Below, in pieces: positions 1-8,089 of a DNA stretch of 29,924 bases; the first letter of the stretch is position 1, and each line of letters begins with the position of its first letter. Below the pieces are notes generated by a model. That model saw only the letters and a program-made list of their open reading frames with translations, made no database searches and was not told the origin of the DNA. This DNA is from Candidatus Cloacimonadota bacterium (GTDB lineage Bacteria; Cloacimonadota; Cloacimonadia; JGIOTU-2): NCBI GenBank assembly GCA_016932035.1, contig JAFGDR010000065.1:1-29924 (forward strand), read 5' to 3'. The position numbers and the translations under genes are program-made.

Positions 1-885
1 ATATTTGTTTTGTTTTTTATTTTTATAAGTATTATAGCTTATGCTCAGACCAAAGATGTTGGTATTACTTTTGAATTTGAGAATGGACAAGTCATTGAAG
101 AAAACTCAGAGCAGTATTATTCATTTGATGTCGTAGCATATACTTCTGGCGAAGATAGTTACTTTGGTTCTGGAATGGTCTATTTTTTTTATAGCACTGA
201 ATCCTTTGGTGAAAATGTTTGTTCAACGGACAATATTGTCGTTGAAAAAGGTCAGCTGATTAATGGGGAACTAGCACCAGGAGCACCTTTATATGAAATC
301 ATTAATATAACAGATAATACTTCATCATGTGCTGCTATTACAACAGTCTATAATTTTCCTACAAATCCTAATCAAGCTAACATGTTATCCACAACACCAA
401 CTCAGTATTTACATATAAAATTAAAAATTCTGGATATTACTGGATTTTCTGAACTTTCTTTTTATGAGAATTTAATGATTGGTCAACAATATCAATCCAA
501 TGATATAATTAAGTACATTCCAGTGGTTGCAACAGATACAGATAATATTGATTTACCTGTGAATCAACCTCCAGAAGCGGGAGAAGAATCATCAAGTATC
601 AATATTTTTCAGAGTATTCCTAATCCATTCGGCCCTAAATCTAATAACATATCCCTTACTATTATTCCTCCGAAACAAGGATCGCTAAAGTTGAGTGTAT
701 TCAATATAAGAGGTCAACTCATAAAAACATTGTATGATGAAAATGTTCAGAAGAATCAGGAAATCAGTTTTAACTGGAGAGGTATTGATGATGATGGTAA
801 TGATTTACCTTCAGGAATTTATTTTTATAAACTAATCATAGAAGGTGAATTCATAAAAACGCAGAAATTTATTATTACAAAATAG
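1..885 (+). CDS. Secreted protein with T9SS/FlgD-like C-terminal tail (5' end cut by window)
   Basis: The reading frame is open from base 1, so the start codon is probably just outside the window; the first in-frame start-like codon is TTG at 10. The N-terminus is a hydrophobic signal-peptide core ending AYA before QTK, a likely signal peptidase I site. The middle (about 180 residues) is a beta-rich, acidic region I do not recognise; it contains two Cys (CSTDN and SSCAA) that could form a disulfide. After a Pro/Glu/Ser linker, the last 95 residues match the FlgD-Ig / T9SS type A sorting tail: SIPNPFGP, then VFNIRGQLIKTL, then FNWRGIDDDGNDLPSGIYFY. This predicts export across the inner membrane by Sec and across the outer membrane by type IX secretion. 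Function of the mature part is unknown. Confidence 0.8.
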   Translation: MFVLFFIFISIIAYAQTKDVGITFEFENGQVIEENSEQYYSFDVVAYTSGEDSYFGSGMVYFFYSTESFGENVCSTDNIVVEKGQLINGELAPGAPLYEIINITDNTSSCAAITTVYNFPTNPNQANMLSTTPTQYLHIKLKILDITGFSELSFYENLMIGQQYQSNDIIKYIPVVATDTDNIDLPVNQPPEAGEESSSINIFQSIPNPFGPKSNNISLTIIPPKQGSLKLSVFNIRGQLIKTLYDENVQKNQEISFNWRGIDDDGNDLPSGIYFYKLIIEGEFIKTQKFIITK

Positions 886-1049
886 TCTCAAAGACAAATT
901 TATTATCAGCTAAATATAAATTAATATCTTATTTCCATTACTTTGGAAAACTCTATTGTAGTTAATCCTGAAAATGTATTTAGAGAAATGGTCTGTTCGC
1001 AAATGGAGGTAAATATTTTTACAAATAAAAGTAACAAATTCATTTATTT
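886..1049. other. Intergenic gap of 164 bases
   Basis: AT-rich gap between the T9SS-tail protein and the orphan gene cluster. I find no convincing terminator hairpin and no clear sigma-70 promoter. Confidence 0.4.
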
Positions 1050-1766
1050 ATGTTAACAGTACGTAACAATTTATTAAGAATCTTTTATGGCTTAATGTTT
1101 ATTTTATCACAAGGTGAACTTATGGCACAAAAATGGTATAGACCGGTAAATATTGGACATGTATATTTGAATTTTATAGCTGAAAAGAAACTTTCCGAGG
1201 ATGATGCAAATGCAAATTTTGTAGTATGTAACAATAACATAATGTCAGAGTTATTCAAAGGTGAACTGCAGGAACTTACTGAGGAGTGGAAAAAAAATGA
1301 TAAAGGGAGCATCTCACCCAACTTTCAGAATGATCCCTACTTTACTCCGAACAGGGATTATAAAATTGATTATTCTATTGATGCCTTTTCGGACGATTCG
1401 ATCAACGTGAAGTTCTTCTATGAATACGGCACTTCACGCTGGCATCATTATAATGCGCTTTTGATGAATTTGATTATTCCCAGAAATAGTCGCCTAGACA
1501 GTATTTTCAATATGGAGTATTACGAGTCTTTATATAAAACTGTTTACAATGGAATTGGTCACGACTCAACCGGCAAACAGATGGAAGAAGAGCTGGGAAC
1601 TGATTACTTTGAATATTTCGGACAAAGTCTACAACTAAGAAATGTATATTATGAAGATCAAAACCTTGAGATATGTTTACAGGACGGGATAGTGAAATTC
1701 GTGAAAATAGGTCGTCCCGGCTGGATGGATTCCGACAATATAACAAAACACAAGAAAAATGACTGA
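1050..1766 (+). CDS. Hypothetical protein, probably exported
   Basis: Not recognised. With the ATG at 1050 the protein has 238 residues. It begins with a plausible signal peptide: basic RNNLLR, hydrophobic IFYGLMFILS, then ELMA before QKW, the Ala-Gln cleavage style also seen in the protein at 1-885. No ribosome site is visible before 1050. A second ATG at 1122 (residue 25, MAQKW) is preceded by AAGGTGA at good spacing and would give a 214-residue protein with no signal peptide, so the cellular location depends on the start. The mature part is hydrophilic and rich in Asp, Asn and Tyr, with no motif I can name. The 3' end overlaps the next gene by 8 bases, which suggests translational coupling. 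Confidence 0.6.
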   Translation: MLTVRNNLLRIFYGLMFILSQGELMAQKWYRPVNIGHVYLNFIAEKKLSEDDANANFVVCNNNIMSELFKGELQELTEEWKKNDKGSISPNFQNDPYFTPNRDYKIDYSIDAFSDDSINVKFFYEYGTSRWHHYNALLMNLIIPRNSRLDSIFNMEYYESLYKTVYNGIGHDSTGKQMEEELGTDYFEYFGQSLQLRNVYYEDQNLEICLQDGIVKFVKIGRPGWMDSDNITKHKKND

Positions 1767-2127
1767 ACAAATCAAAGGCAGTCATTGTCATCTCTGGACT
1801 AAAAGGTTTCTCTCAAAAAATGACCTGAGAGACTCACTTGAGGTAGTTGAAATTATTGAACAGGAATCACATAATTCTAAGAAGATCATGAAATGCAAAG
1901 ACTGCGGTCAGCTTTATCTCTACCACTTTGTCGAAGAGGTCGATTGGGAAGAAGGTAATGATGATCAGTGTTTTCAATGGATACCTGTTAGAAGTGTGGA
2001 AGGAGCTCGTGAATTGTGCAAAAAGCCCATTCCTTATTTATTAGTGCTTCCAAGCATTCGAATTGATTTTACTAAAAATATGAAAGAACCCAAAGGTCCT
2101 TATAAATCGAAATATAGTAAGACGTAG
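1759..2127 (+). CDS. Small CxxC (zinc-ribbon-like) protein
   Basis: A 122-residue soluble protein with no signal peptide. Residues 44-52 read MKCKDCGQL, a single zinc-knuckle-like CxxC pair; a third Cys occurs in the DDQCFQWIP segment and a fourth near ARELCKK, with His residues near the N-terminus (SHCHLW). The acidic stretch EEVDWEEGNDDQ follows the CxxC motif. The general layout (CxxCGQLY, then acidic residues, then WIPV) reminds me of small stand-alone bacterial proteins sometimes placed among immunity-type or antitoxin-type proteins, but I cannot confirm a family. It overlaps the preceding gene by 8 bases and ends 11 bases before the next ATG, so the three are probably one operon. Confidence 0.6.
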   Translation: MTEQIKGSHCHLWTKRFLSKNDLRDSLEVVEIIEQESHNSKKIMKCKDCGQLYLYHFVEEVDWEEGNDDQCFQWIPVRSVEGARELCKKPIPYLLVLPSIRIDFTKNMKEPKGPYKSKYSKT

Positions 2128-2138
2128 GATATCAACAT

Positions 2139-3443
2139 ATGATAAATTATATCGCATGGATACAGTTATTTGTACTTGCTCTCAAGTTATTTCCTACATT
2201 CAACTCGGTTGATAATGTCCAGGTAAAGACATCATGGAAAAGCCTGGAAAGTTTTGGCATGTTTGCAAAGGTTCGGGCTATGCAGGTAGAATTCATGATG
2301 GTTGAGCAAAACAAACCACTTATTACATATTTACTTATTCCCTGGGAGAATATCTCTATAATAGGCAACGAAGCAGATATTTCATCAATGCTTGGTATGC
2401 CGGATCTACTGTGTGTAACACCATTTGCAATAGTACAAGAGCGTTGCACGATAGATTCTGGAGAAGAAGATGTCGTCCTCAAGGAAAAGATCACGAACTT
2501 TATAGAGGAATTGTTCAATGTCGATGTAAATTTAAAACTATTGGTGTATGAGGATGGCTTTTCTCTTGGTGATCAGTATCAAGTCATAACAAAGAGGCAA
2601 TTTCCATATTTGGTAGATCTAAGTATTGCAACACCCGGAAGTACCCATCTCGATCAAGAATTCTTCACAAGTACATACAATAACACAATGATCTTTGTAT
2701 CGATGATCCCGGATATGGGTAGTATTACTGCTTCATGGATAAAATCCGGAGATGCAGAAGTGTTACAATCGATAATTCCAATTCAGGATGAGATGATTCG
2801 CGCATACGAAGGATATATAAACACAGCCAGTACAATCAAAGATATTGATAAGAGAGTAGAGTTCTATGAAAAATGCAAAGTTGAACTTATCGACTATCTT
2901 GAATTAAAAGGAGTTGATACTACAACACATCAATTTTATATCGATCTGCTCATGAGATTTTTATTTGTACCCGGAGAACAGACAAAAGAGATACAAATGG
3001 ACAGCGTATTCGGGTATTATCAACCGAAAACTACTTCCGATACTGCTGCTGACTACATGACTGGAATTTCTGATGACATAGCGAAATTACCGGAAGCTCA
3101 ACTTAATAATCTTCATGACTTGATCATGCTCTTTGATGAACAAAAGGTTAAAGCTACAGAGATGCCTGGTAAGATCGTTGAAGGAAATATGCTGCTCGGT
3201 GGTTTGCCTGAAGAATATCAGGCATCAAAGGATGAATTGCTTCTTGCTGAAATTGGTGAAAAAATAAGAAAGATCATTGCATCGTCTTCTGGCAGTGAAT
3301 TGAATAATTATTGCAGCACAAACGATTTGAGTGGAAAAGAATTTGTATATACAAAATTTTCATTCATTCATTACGACGTTATGGGTTCTGGTCGTTACTT
3401 TTACATTAGTAGCAGGGATACTGTTCATCTTGTACTACCATAG
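2139..3443 (+). CDS. Hypothetical protein, C-terminus probably frameshifted
   Basis: A 434-residue protein I do not recognise, starting at ATG 2139 with AGGA in good position. The N-terminus is weakly hydrophobic (YIAWIQLFVLALKLF) and could be an anchor or poor signal peptide. The rest is a mixed alpha/beta sequence with no named motif. The last 38 residues (from about 3331) are low in hydrophobic character and look unlike a natural protein end. In the +1 frame over the same bases, the DNA encodes a clean transmembrane helix that continues to 3666. Removing one TTCA unit at 3359-3372 would join the two frames as ...KFSFITTLWVLVV.... The intact gene may therefore be 2139-3666 with three or four C-terminal membrane helices. 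Confidence 0.55.
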   Translation: MINYIAWIQLFVLALKLFPTFNSVDNVQVKTSWKSLESFGMFAKVRAMQVEFMMVEQNKPLITYLLIPWENISIIGNEADISSMLGMPDLLCVTPFAIVQERCTIDSGEEDVVLKEKITNFIEELFNVDVNLKLLVYEDGFSLGDQYQVITKRQFPYLVDLSIATPGSTHLDQEFFTSTYNNTMIFVSMIPDMGSITASWIKSGDAEVLQSIIPIQDEMIRAYEGYINTASTIKDIDKRVEFYEKCKVELIDYLELKGVDTTTHQFYIDLLMRFLFVPGEQTKEIQMDSVFGYYQPKTTSDTAADYMTGISDDIAKLPEAQLNNLHDLIMLFDEQKVKATEMPGKIVEGNMLLGGLPEEYQASKDELLLAEIGEKIRKIIASSSGSELNNYCSTNDLSGKEFVYTKFSFIHYDVMGSGRYFYISSRDTVHLVLP

Positions 3444-3666
3444 AGAAGCAGATATGAAATACATTGTGTTCACACTCAACCTGATTGCATTCCTTGTCGG
3501 AGGAGGATTTTTCGTATATTGCTTAGTATATGTCATAATCAATCCTGAAAATATACTACATTGGCTCATAAAATGTGCTGTTTCTTTACTTGTAACAGGT
3601 TTGATCATTATCCTTTATTTCGTGAGAAAAACTCACTATCCCTGCCCGGGAATTGACTATAAGTAA
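3331..3666 (+). CDS. Membrane ORF, likely the displaced C-terminus of the preceding gene
   Basis: A 111-residue reading frame opening with GTG at 3331, overlapping the upstream gene by 113 bases in a different frame. It has no Shine-Dalgarno match upstream of the GTG. It encodes about three transmembrane helices: LWVLVVTFTLVAGILFILYY, then a stretch ending FLVGGGFFVYCLVYVI, then AVSLLVTGLIIILYFV. It ends in a short Cys-containing tail. Either it is a separate small membrane protein or, more likely, the 3' part of the 2139 gene separated by a 4-base repeat change or an assembly error. The helix pattern supports real coding in this frame. Confidence 0.5.
   Translation: MEKNLYIQNFHSFITTLWVLVVTFTLVAGILFILYYHREADMKYIVFTLNLIAFLVGGGFFVYCLVYVIINPENILHWLIKCAVSLLVTGLIIILYFVRKTHYPCPGIDYK
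3359..3372 (+). repeat. (TTCA)3 tetranucleotide tract at the frame break
   Basis: Three tandem TTCA units followed by TT, inside the overlap of the 434-aa and 111-aa frames. Deleting 4 bases shifts the upstream frame exactly into the downstream one. Three copies is short for a slippage tract, so this may be chance. Confidence 0.6.
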
Positions 3667-3672
3667 AATAAT

Positions 3673-3966
3673 ATGATCTCAAAAAAAGAAATCGAAACCA
3701 TCATTCGAAAACAAATCGAAAAAATTGAGAGATTGGGTGACCAGGGAAGTGCCAGCGGTCATATGAGTAATGTCTCTTATCAGTTGAATGATTTCTCGTT
3801 AGAAGAAATGGAAGATGGGTTGATTAGAGTGGAATATTCTTATACAACCTATGTTGAAACAGAATTTACCTATGATCCGGATAATCCACCTTATGAATAT
3901 CCCCATGAGCGTGTGATGATCATCAATCAAAATCGCGAAGTATTATCTGATGTCACAAAAAATTAG
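3673..3966 (+). CDS. Small hypothetical protein
   Basis: A 97-residue acidic soluble protein with no signal peptide, membrane helix or recognisable motif. The N-terminal 25 residues are a charged amphipathic helix (KEIETIIRKQIEKIERLG). The rest looks like alternating beta strands (LIRVEYSYTTYVETEF, then RVMIINQNREVL) with a Pro/Tyr-rich loop (DPDNPPYEYPHE). It begins 6 bases after the stop of the membrane ORF, so it probably belongs to the same operon. No strong ribosome site is visible. Function unknown. Confidence 0.55.
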   Translation: MISKKEIETIIRKQIEKIERLGDQGSASGHMSNVSYQLNDFSLEEMEDGLIRVEYSYTTYVETEFTYDPDNPPYEYPHERVMIINQNREVLSDVTKN

Positions 3967-4116
3967 ATAACTTAACTCAACAGAGAAATTATTTCTTTAA
4001 GATATTAAAAGATTGTAGCACCACCGAAGCCAAGAAAATCATTCTCTTTCATTATTTAGTAGTTTTAAAAGACTTTTTCATTGACTTTCTGAGAATTATT
4101 TAACAAATATGCAGCA

Positions 4117-4830
4117 ATGAAACAGCTTACGGAAATAATCATTTACTCACTTTTTGCAGGTATTACAATATTCTTCGGTGGATTGCTTGCTATAATCTTT
4201 GAGAAAATTATCTCGAAAGAGATAAAATCTTATACACTGCATTGGACGATTGCTTTTGGTGGTGGAATTCTGATGGCTGCAATAGCGTTTGTACTTACTC
4301 CAAAAGCGATCGAAACATTCTCCGTTATAGGAATGGTAGTGATATTTGCTGCTGGAGCGATCACTTTTTTCCTGCTTGATCAAAGCATTGCCAGAAGAAA
4401 AGGTATATTAGCACAAACAATGGCAATGATGATGGATTTTATTCCTGAATCGATTGCACTCGGAGCAACATTCATGCATAATCATAGACTTGGGATGCTC
4501 CTTGCTTTTTTTATTGGTCTTCAAAATTTACCCGAATCGTTTAATGCTTATTTTGATCTGCGGAAGAGTAATCAATCTTCCAAGAAAGTACTGATAATAT
4601 TCTTTGTGCTTAGTTTCTTTGGCGTTATTGCAGCTCTTGCTGGAAGATTTTTACTGGTTAATCAGGTCAAGCTTACACAGGGGATCATGCTTTTTGCTGC
4701 AGGAGGTATCCTCTATCTGATCTTCCAGGATATTGCCCCTCTTTTAAAAGCGGAAAAACGATGGGAGCCGGCTCTTGGAGCAATACTTGGATTCCTTGTC
4801 GGGATGATCGGCACAAAATTGTTAGGATAA
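4117..4830 (+). CDS. ZIP-family divalent metal transporter
   Basis: A 237-residue integral membrane protein with about seven to eight helices. It resembles the ZIP (zinc/iron permease, ZupT-like) family, which moves Zn2+, Fe2+ or related ions into the cytoplasm. Helix 4 carries MDFIPESIALGA, corresponding to the family's metal-binding helix (usually HSxxDGxxxG). Helix 5 carries LQNLPESFNAY, corresponding to HNIPEG. Later FAAGGILYLIFQDI matches the helix that usually contains HExxP. Several canonical His ligands are replaced (His to Asp/Gln, Gly to Ser), so metal preference may differ from ZupT. It is the first gene of a tight four-gene run. Confidence 0.75.
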   Translation: MKQLTEIIIYSLFAGITIFFGGLLAIIFEKIISKEIKSYTLHWTIAFGGGILMAAIAFVLTPKAIETFSVIGMVVIFAAGAITFFLLDQSIARRKGILAQTMAMMMDFIPESIALGATFMHNHRLGMLLAFFIGLQNLPESFNAYFDLRKSNQSSKKVLIIFFVLSFFGVIAALAGRFLLVNQVKLTQGIMLFAAGGILYLIFQDIAPLLKAEKRWEPALGAILGFLVGMIGTKLLG

Positions 4831-4831
4831 T

Positions 4832-6106
4832 ATGGAAATAAATATTAGAGTATTTTTAATTTTATTCTTACTTCTTATAGGCGTATCCAATCTCAGCGCA
4901 ATTCAAGTCGTCTTCGATGATTATCAGTATTCCTTTCAATTACTACGAACAATGGGATATTCGTGTACGGGCGGAGCAGATGTAGGTGAATGCCTGAGTA
5001 CTGCCTACAAGATAGAGGAGAAAAATCATGAAAGCTGGTTTAATCGGTGGCATCATACTGCGGAACGTCTTGAAGCTGCTGCAGATTCATTTTCACTCAA
5101 TGGTCATAACATAAGTGCAAGAGAAGCCTATTTTCGTGCATCAAATTATTATCGTACTGCCGCCTTCTTCCTTTCCAAAAAACCCTTAGATGAGAGAATA
5201 CTAACTTCATTGCGAACAAGAAGGGATTGCTTTCAAAAAGCGATGCAATTTTCAGATTTTCCCATTGAATTTGTGCATATTCCATTCGAAAATACTCATT
5301 TGCCAGGCTATCTGCTTCTTGCAGATAACGAACAGGTTGAAAGACCGGTGCTGATCGTTCACAGCGGTTTTGACGGTACTGCCGAGGAACTCTATTTTGA
5401 GATCGGGAAACTTGCAGTAGAAAGAGGATACAATTGTCTTCTTTTCGAAGGACCGGGACAAGGTTCGGTTGTCTATGAGCAGCATATTCCTTTCAGACCG
5501 AATTGGGAAAGTGTTGTAACTCCTGTTGTGGATTATGCGCTTTCGTTACCCCAGGTTTATCAAGAACATATTGCACTTATGGGTATCAGTTTTGGCGGTT
5601 ATTTTGCACCCCGTGCTGTAGCGTTTGAGGATCGTATTCAGGTATGTATTGCAAATGGAGGAATTTATAATTTCTATGGCAGCATGATAAGCAAATTTCC
5701 TTATGGAACCGAGAAGATGCTGGATGATCCCGAAGCACGAAAAGAGTTCGATAAGCAGATGCTAAACATAATGAATGATAATGTGGAACTCGAATTTTTT
5801 TTTAGTAATGGCATGTTCACTTTTCATGCACAATCTCCATCTGAGTTGCTTCTCATGATGAAGCCATACAATTTAGAAGGTATTGCTGAAAAGATAACCT
5901 GCTCAATGCTCGTGGTCGATTCTGAACAAGATCATGACCTGCAAGGTCAGGCAAAGCAATTATTTGATGTGCTCACTTGCGATAAAGAATACATGCTCTT
6001 TACAACTGAAGAAGCTGCGGAAGAACACTGTCAGATGGGTGCTGTAATGATCTCGGGTGAAAGAATACTCAATTGGTTAGACGATTATTTTATGAATAAT
6101 AATTGA
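4832..6106 (+). CDS. Exported alpha/beta hydrolase (FrsA / dihydropseudooxynicotine hydrolase-like)
   Basis: A 424-residue serine hydrolase with an N-terminal signal peptide ending about NLSA (residues 1-23), so it acts outside the cytoplasm. Residues 69-115 form the helical cap typical of this branch (WFNRWHHTAERL, then AREAYFRASNYYRTA). The core shows LIVHSGFDG (oxyanion region, about 174-182), FEGPGQG (205-211), the nucleophile elbow GISFGG with Ser253, an acid near VVDSEQDHD (Asp363 or Asp367) and the catalytic His399 in EEHCQMGA, a motif characteristic of the 2,6-dihydropseudooxynicotine hydrolase / FrsA-like group. The substrate cannot be read from sequence. Begins 1 base after the ZIP stop codon, with AGGA upstream. 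A signal peptide is unusual for this mostly cytoplasmic group. Confidence 0.8.
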   Translation: MEINIRVFLILFLLLIGVSNLSAIQVVFDDYQYSFQLLRTMGYSCTGGADVGECLSTAYKIEEKNHESWFNRWHHTAERLEAAADSFSLNGHNISAREAYFRASNYYRTAAFFLSKKPLDERILTSLRTRRDCFQKAMQFSDFPIEFVHIPFENTHLPGYLLLADNEQVERPVLIVHSGFDGTAEELYFEIGKLAVERGYNCLLFEGPGQGSVVYEQHIPFRPNWESVVTPVVDYALSLPQVYQEHIALMGISFGGYFAPRAVAFEDRIQVCIANGGIYNFYGSMISKFPYGTEKMLDDPEARKEFDKQMLNIMNDNVELEFFFSNGMFTFHAQSPSELLLMMKPYNLEGIAEKITCSMLVVDSEQDHDLQGQAKQLFDVLTCDKEYMLFTTEEAAEEHCQMGAVMISGERILNWLDDYFMNNN

Positions 6107-6120
6107 AGAGACTATCATTT

Positions 6121-6750
6121 ATGAATATACGAAATGTAACATATGCCCTGATTGCTGCCTTGATCTATGAGTCTTTTTTTAAGCTAGTATATTTCTTAGA
6201 TCCAGGAATCATAAGCAGTACCTTTATTTCTGCTGTAAGCAAAGTTTTTTCGTTTGCTGTCGGCATAATTGTGATACTGTTTTTGTACTATTTCTATAAG
6301 CAGGAAAAATCACATAAGAATCTCGCGGTAATGATGAAAGCGCTGATTGTTGTTTTTGTGCTTCAATACATGATGAGATTGTCTGGCATTCAAAACTTAT
6401 TCAGTAACTCAAGTATACAATTAAGCAGAAGTATACTTAATGTTGCTCAATCATTAATTCTTTTTATTTCATTGATACTCTTAATCAAATTCCTTCCAGC
6501 AGAGCCAAAAAAACTCAAAGAATCAGCAGTTGTTCTTTCAGTTTTCTTCGGTATTGGAATCGCTAAGAATGTTTATATGCTGATTCTGTATTTCAGATAC
6601 CTTAAATCCGGATTTATGCTACAGGTTGATCAAACCTTCCATCTCATCTTCTTCGTCATATTCTTACTATTTCATTTAAATTTAATATGGTTTTTATTAA
6701 CATACATGAATTATAAACATACATCAGCCAAGGAAAGATTAATGCAATGA
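6121..6750 (+). CDS. Polytopic membrane protein of unknown function
   Basis: About 209 residues with six or so hydrophobic helices separated by short charged loops. I recognise no family. The frame also has a TTG at 6103 that overlaps the upstream stop codon. I prefer the ATG at 6121 because GAAGAG at 6105-6110 sits 10 bases before it. The 3' end overlaps the DUF1295 gene by 4 bases (ATGA), so it is translationally coupled to a lipid/steroid-type reductase-like membrane enzyme. A helper or small transporter role is a guess. Confidence 0.65.
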   Translation: MNIRNVTYALIAALIYESFFKLVYFLDPGIISSTFISAVSKVFSFAVGIIVILFLYYFYKQEKSHKNLAVMMKALIVVFVLQYMMRLSGIQNLFSNSSIQLSRSILNVAQSLILFISLILLIKFLPAEPKKLKESAVVLSVFFGIGIAKNVYMLILYFRYLKSGFMLQVDQTFHLIFFVIFLLFHLNLIWFLLTYMNYKHTSAKERLMQ

Positions 6751-7619
6751 AAAAAGAAGATATTACGGCAATTATTTCTTTGCCAATCGTTATTTTAATA
6801 GGTGTTGGTGTCGCTATTGCCGGAAGCCAAGACAGTTTCAGTTGGGTAATGGGGTTGCCATTATATGCTTTTTGTGTAGCCCTTGCCTTTATCATTCAGT
6901 GGATCATATTTATTCCATCTTTTATTTTTCAAACCGAAAAATTCTTTGATATAACCGGCAGTATTACGTATATTTCTGTGACTATTATCGCAGTTGCAAT
7001 GAGCCCAAAAATTGATGCTCGTTCCATAATACTCATGATAATGGTCATCATCTGGGCAGGACGGCTTGGAACCTTCCTTGTTCGACGTATACATAAGGCA
7101 GGTAAAGATCAACGATTTGATGATATCAAACCCCATTTTTTCCGATTTCTCAATACCTGGACTTTGCAGGGATTGTGGGTGACCTTTACACTTGCTGCAG
7201 CATTAGTTGTTTTTACAACTCCATTCAGGAAAGACTTCGGATGGTTAGGGGTAATGGGGATAATAATCTGGCTGGTCGGTTTTACGTTTGAATCAGTTGC
7301 AGATTTGCAGAAAAACCGATTTCGTGCTCAGCCACAGAATAAAGGAAAATTTATCAAAACCGGATTATGGTCTATCTCCCGCCATCCTAATTACTTTGGT
7401 GAGATCGTGATCTGGATAGGGGTTGCTGTAATTGCTCTTCCTGTGTTGCATGGCTGGCAGTGGGTGACGCTGATCTCACCTGTTTTTGTTGCTTTTCTCA
7501 TCATCAAGATAAGCGGTATTCCAAAGTTAGAAAAGTATGCAGATGAGAAGTGGGGTGGTCAGAAAGACTACGAGGAGTATAAAAAGGATACGCCTGTTCT
7601 GGTGCCTTTTATTAAATAG
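6747..7619 (+). CDS. DUF1295 membrane protein (steroid 5-alpha-reductase-like)
   Basis: A 290-residue integral membrane protein of the DUF1295 family, related to steroid 5-alpha-reductase C-terminal and isoprenylcysteine methyltransferase (ICMT)-like enzymes. Diagnostic segments are the conserved IWAGRLGTFLVRRI block, then DLQKNRFRAQPQNKGKFI, and the cofactor-binding-like GLWSISRHPNYFGEIVIW, followed near the C-terminus by KYADEKWGGQKDYEEY. Family members probably reduce or modify a lipid-like substrate using NADPH or SAM; which applies here is not known. It is the last gene of the run beginning at 4117 and ends convergently 9 bases from the cdd stop, with no obvious terminator between. Confidence 0.85.
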   Translation: MKKEDITAIISLPIVILIGVGVAIAGSQDSFSWVMGLPLYAFCVALAFIIQWIIFIPSFIFQTEKFFDITGSITYISVTIIAVAMSPKIDARSIILMIMVIIWAGRLGTFLVRRIHKAGKDQRFDDIKPHFFRFLNTWTLQGLWVTFTLAAALVVFTTPFRKDFGWLGVMGIIIWLVGFTFESVADLQKNRFRAQPQNKGKFIKTGLWSISRHPNYFGEIVIWIGVAVIALPVLHGWQWVTLISPVFVAFLIIKISGIPKLEKYADEKWGGQKDYEEYKKDTPVLVPFIK

Positions 7620-7628
7620 TGTAAAAAA

Positions 7629-8015
7629 TTACTTCTCAAATTCAAACATGTCCGGTAGCAGTTCGGCTATTGTCTTCACGACATATTCATGCTCATTTCT
7701 GGCGACAATTACTTTCATGTTCTTTGAAAATTCCGACATGACCTGCCTGCAGATGCCGCATGGGAAGGGATAGTTTTCGCCTTCTGCATAAATTGCACAT
7801 GCTTCGAAATTGTATTCTTTATTTGTAACCGCATCGAAAATAGCAACTCTCTCTGCACAAACACTGGCGGGGAATGATGCATTCTCAACATTTGTACCTG
7901 TATAAATATTGCCGTCTGCTGTAAGCAATGCAGCTCCAACTTTATATTTTGAATAAGGTGAGTATGATGATTCCGATGCTTCCTTTGCTGCTTTAATTAG
8001 TTCTTTTATATTCAT
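7629..8015 (-). CDS. cdd: Cytidine deaminase
   Basis: A 128-residue homotetrameric-type cytidine deaminase, which converts cytidine and deoxycytidine to uridine and deoxyuridine in pyrimidine salvage. The zinc site is complete: Cys53 with catalytic Glu55 in SVCAERVAIF, and Cys86 and Cys89 in FPCGICRQ. Substrate-binding TGTNVENASFP precedes it. Length is normal for the family. I place the start at the ATG at 8015; a GTG two codons upstream (8021) is also possible. It is the last gene of the - strand set running from 11718 and is 74 bases from rlmH. Confidence 0.93.
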   Translation of the reverse strand: MNIKELIKAAKEASESSYSPYSKYKVGAALLTADGNIYTGTNVENASFPASVCAERVAIFDAVTNKEYNFEACAIYAEGENYPFPCGICRQVMSEFSKNMKVIVARNEHEYVVKTIAELLPDMFEFEK

Positions 8016-8089
8016 GATCACTCATTTCTTATGCTACGTACAATGTAAAAAAAGCCCCGTACAATAATTACATGCAAGTTTTTTCTATC

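Noticed and set aside
8045-8078. Possible terminator between rlmH and cdd on the - strand (GGGGC followed by a T-run)
   Set aside because: The upstream arm pairs only with many G-U pairs, a bulge and a mismatch, so the stem is not convincing.
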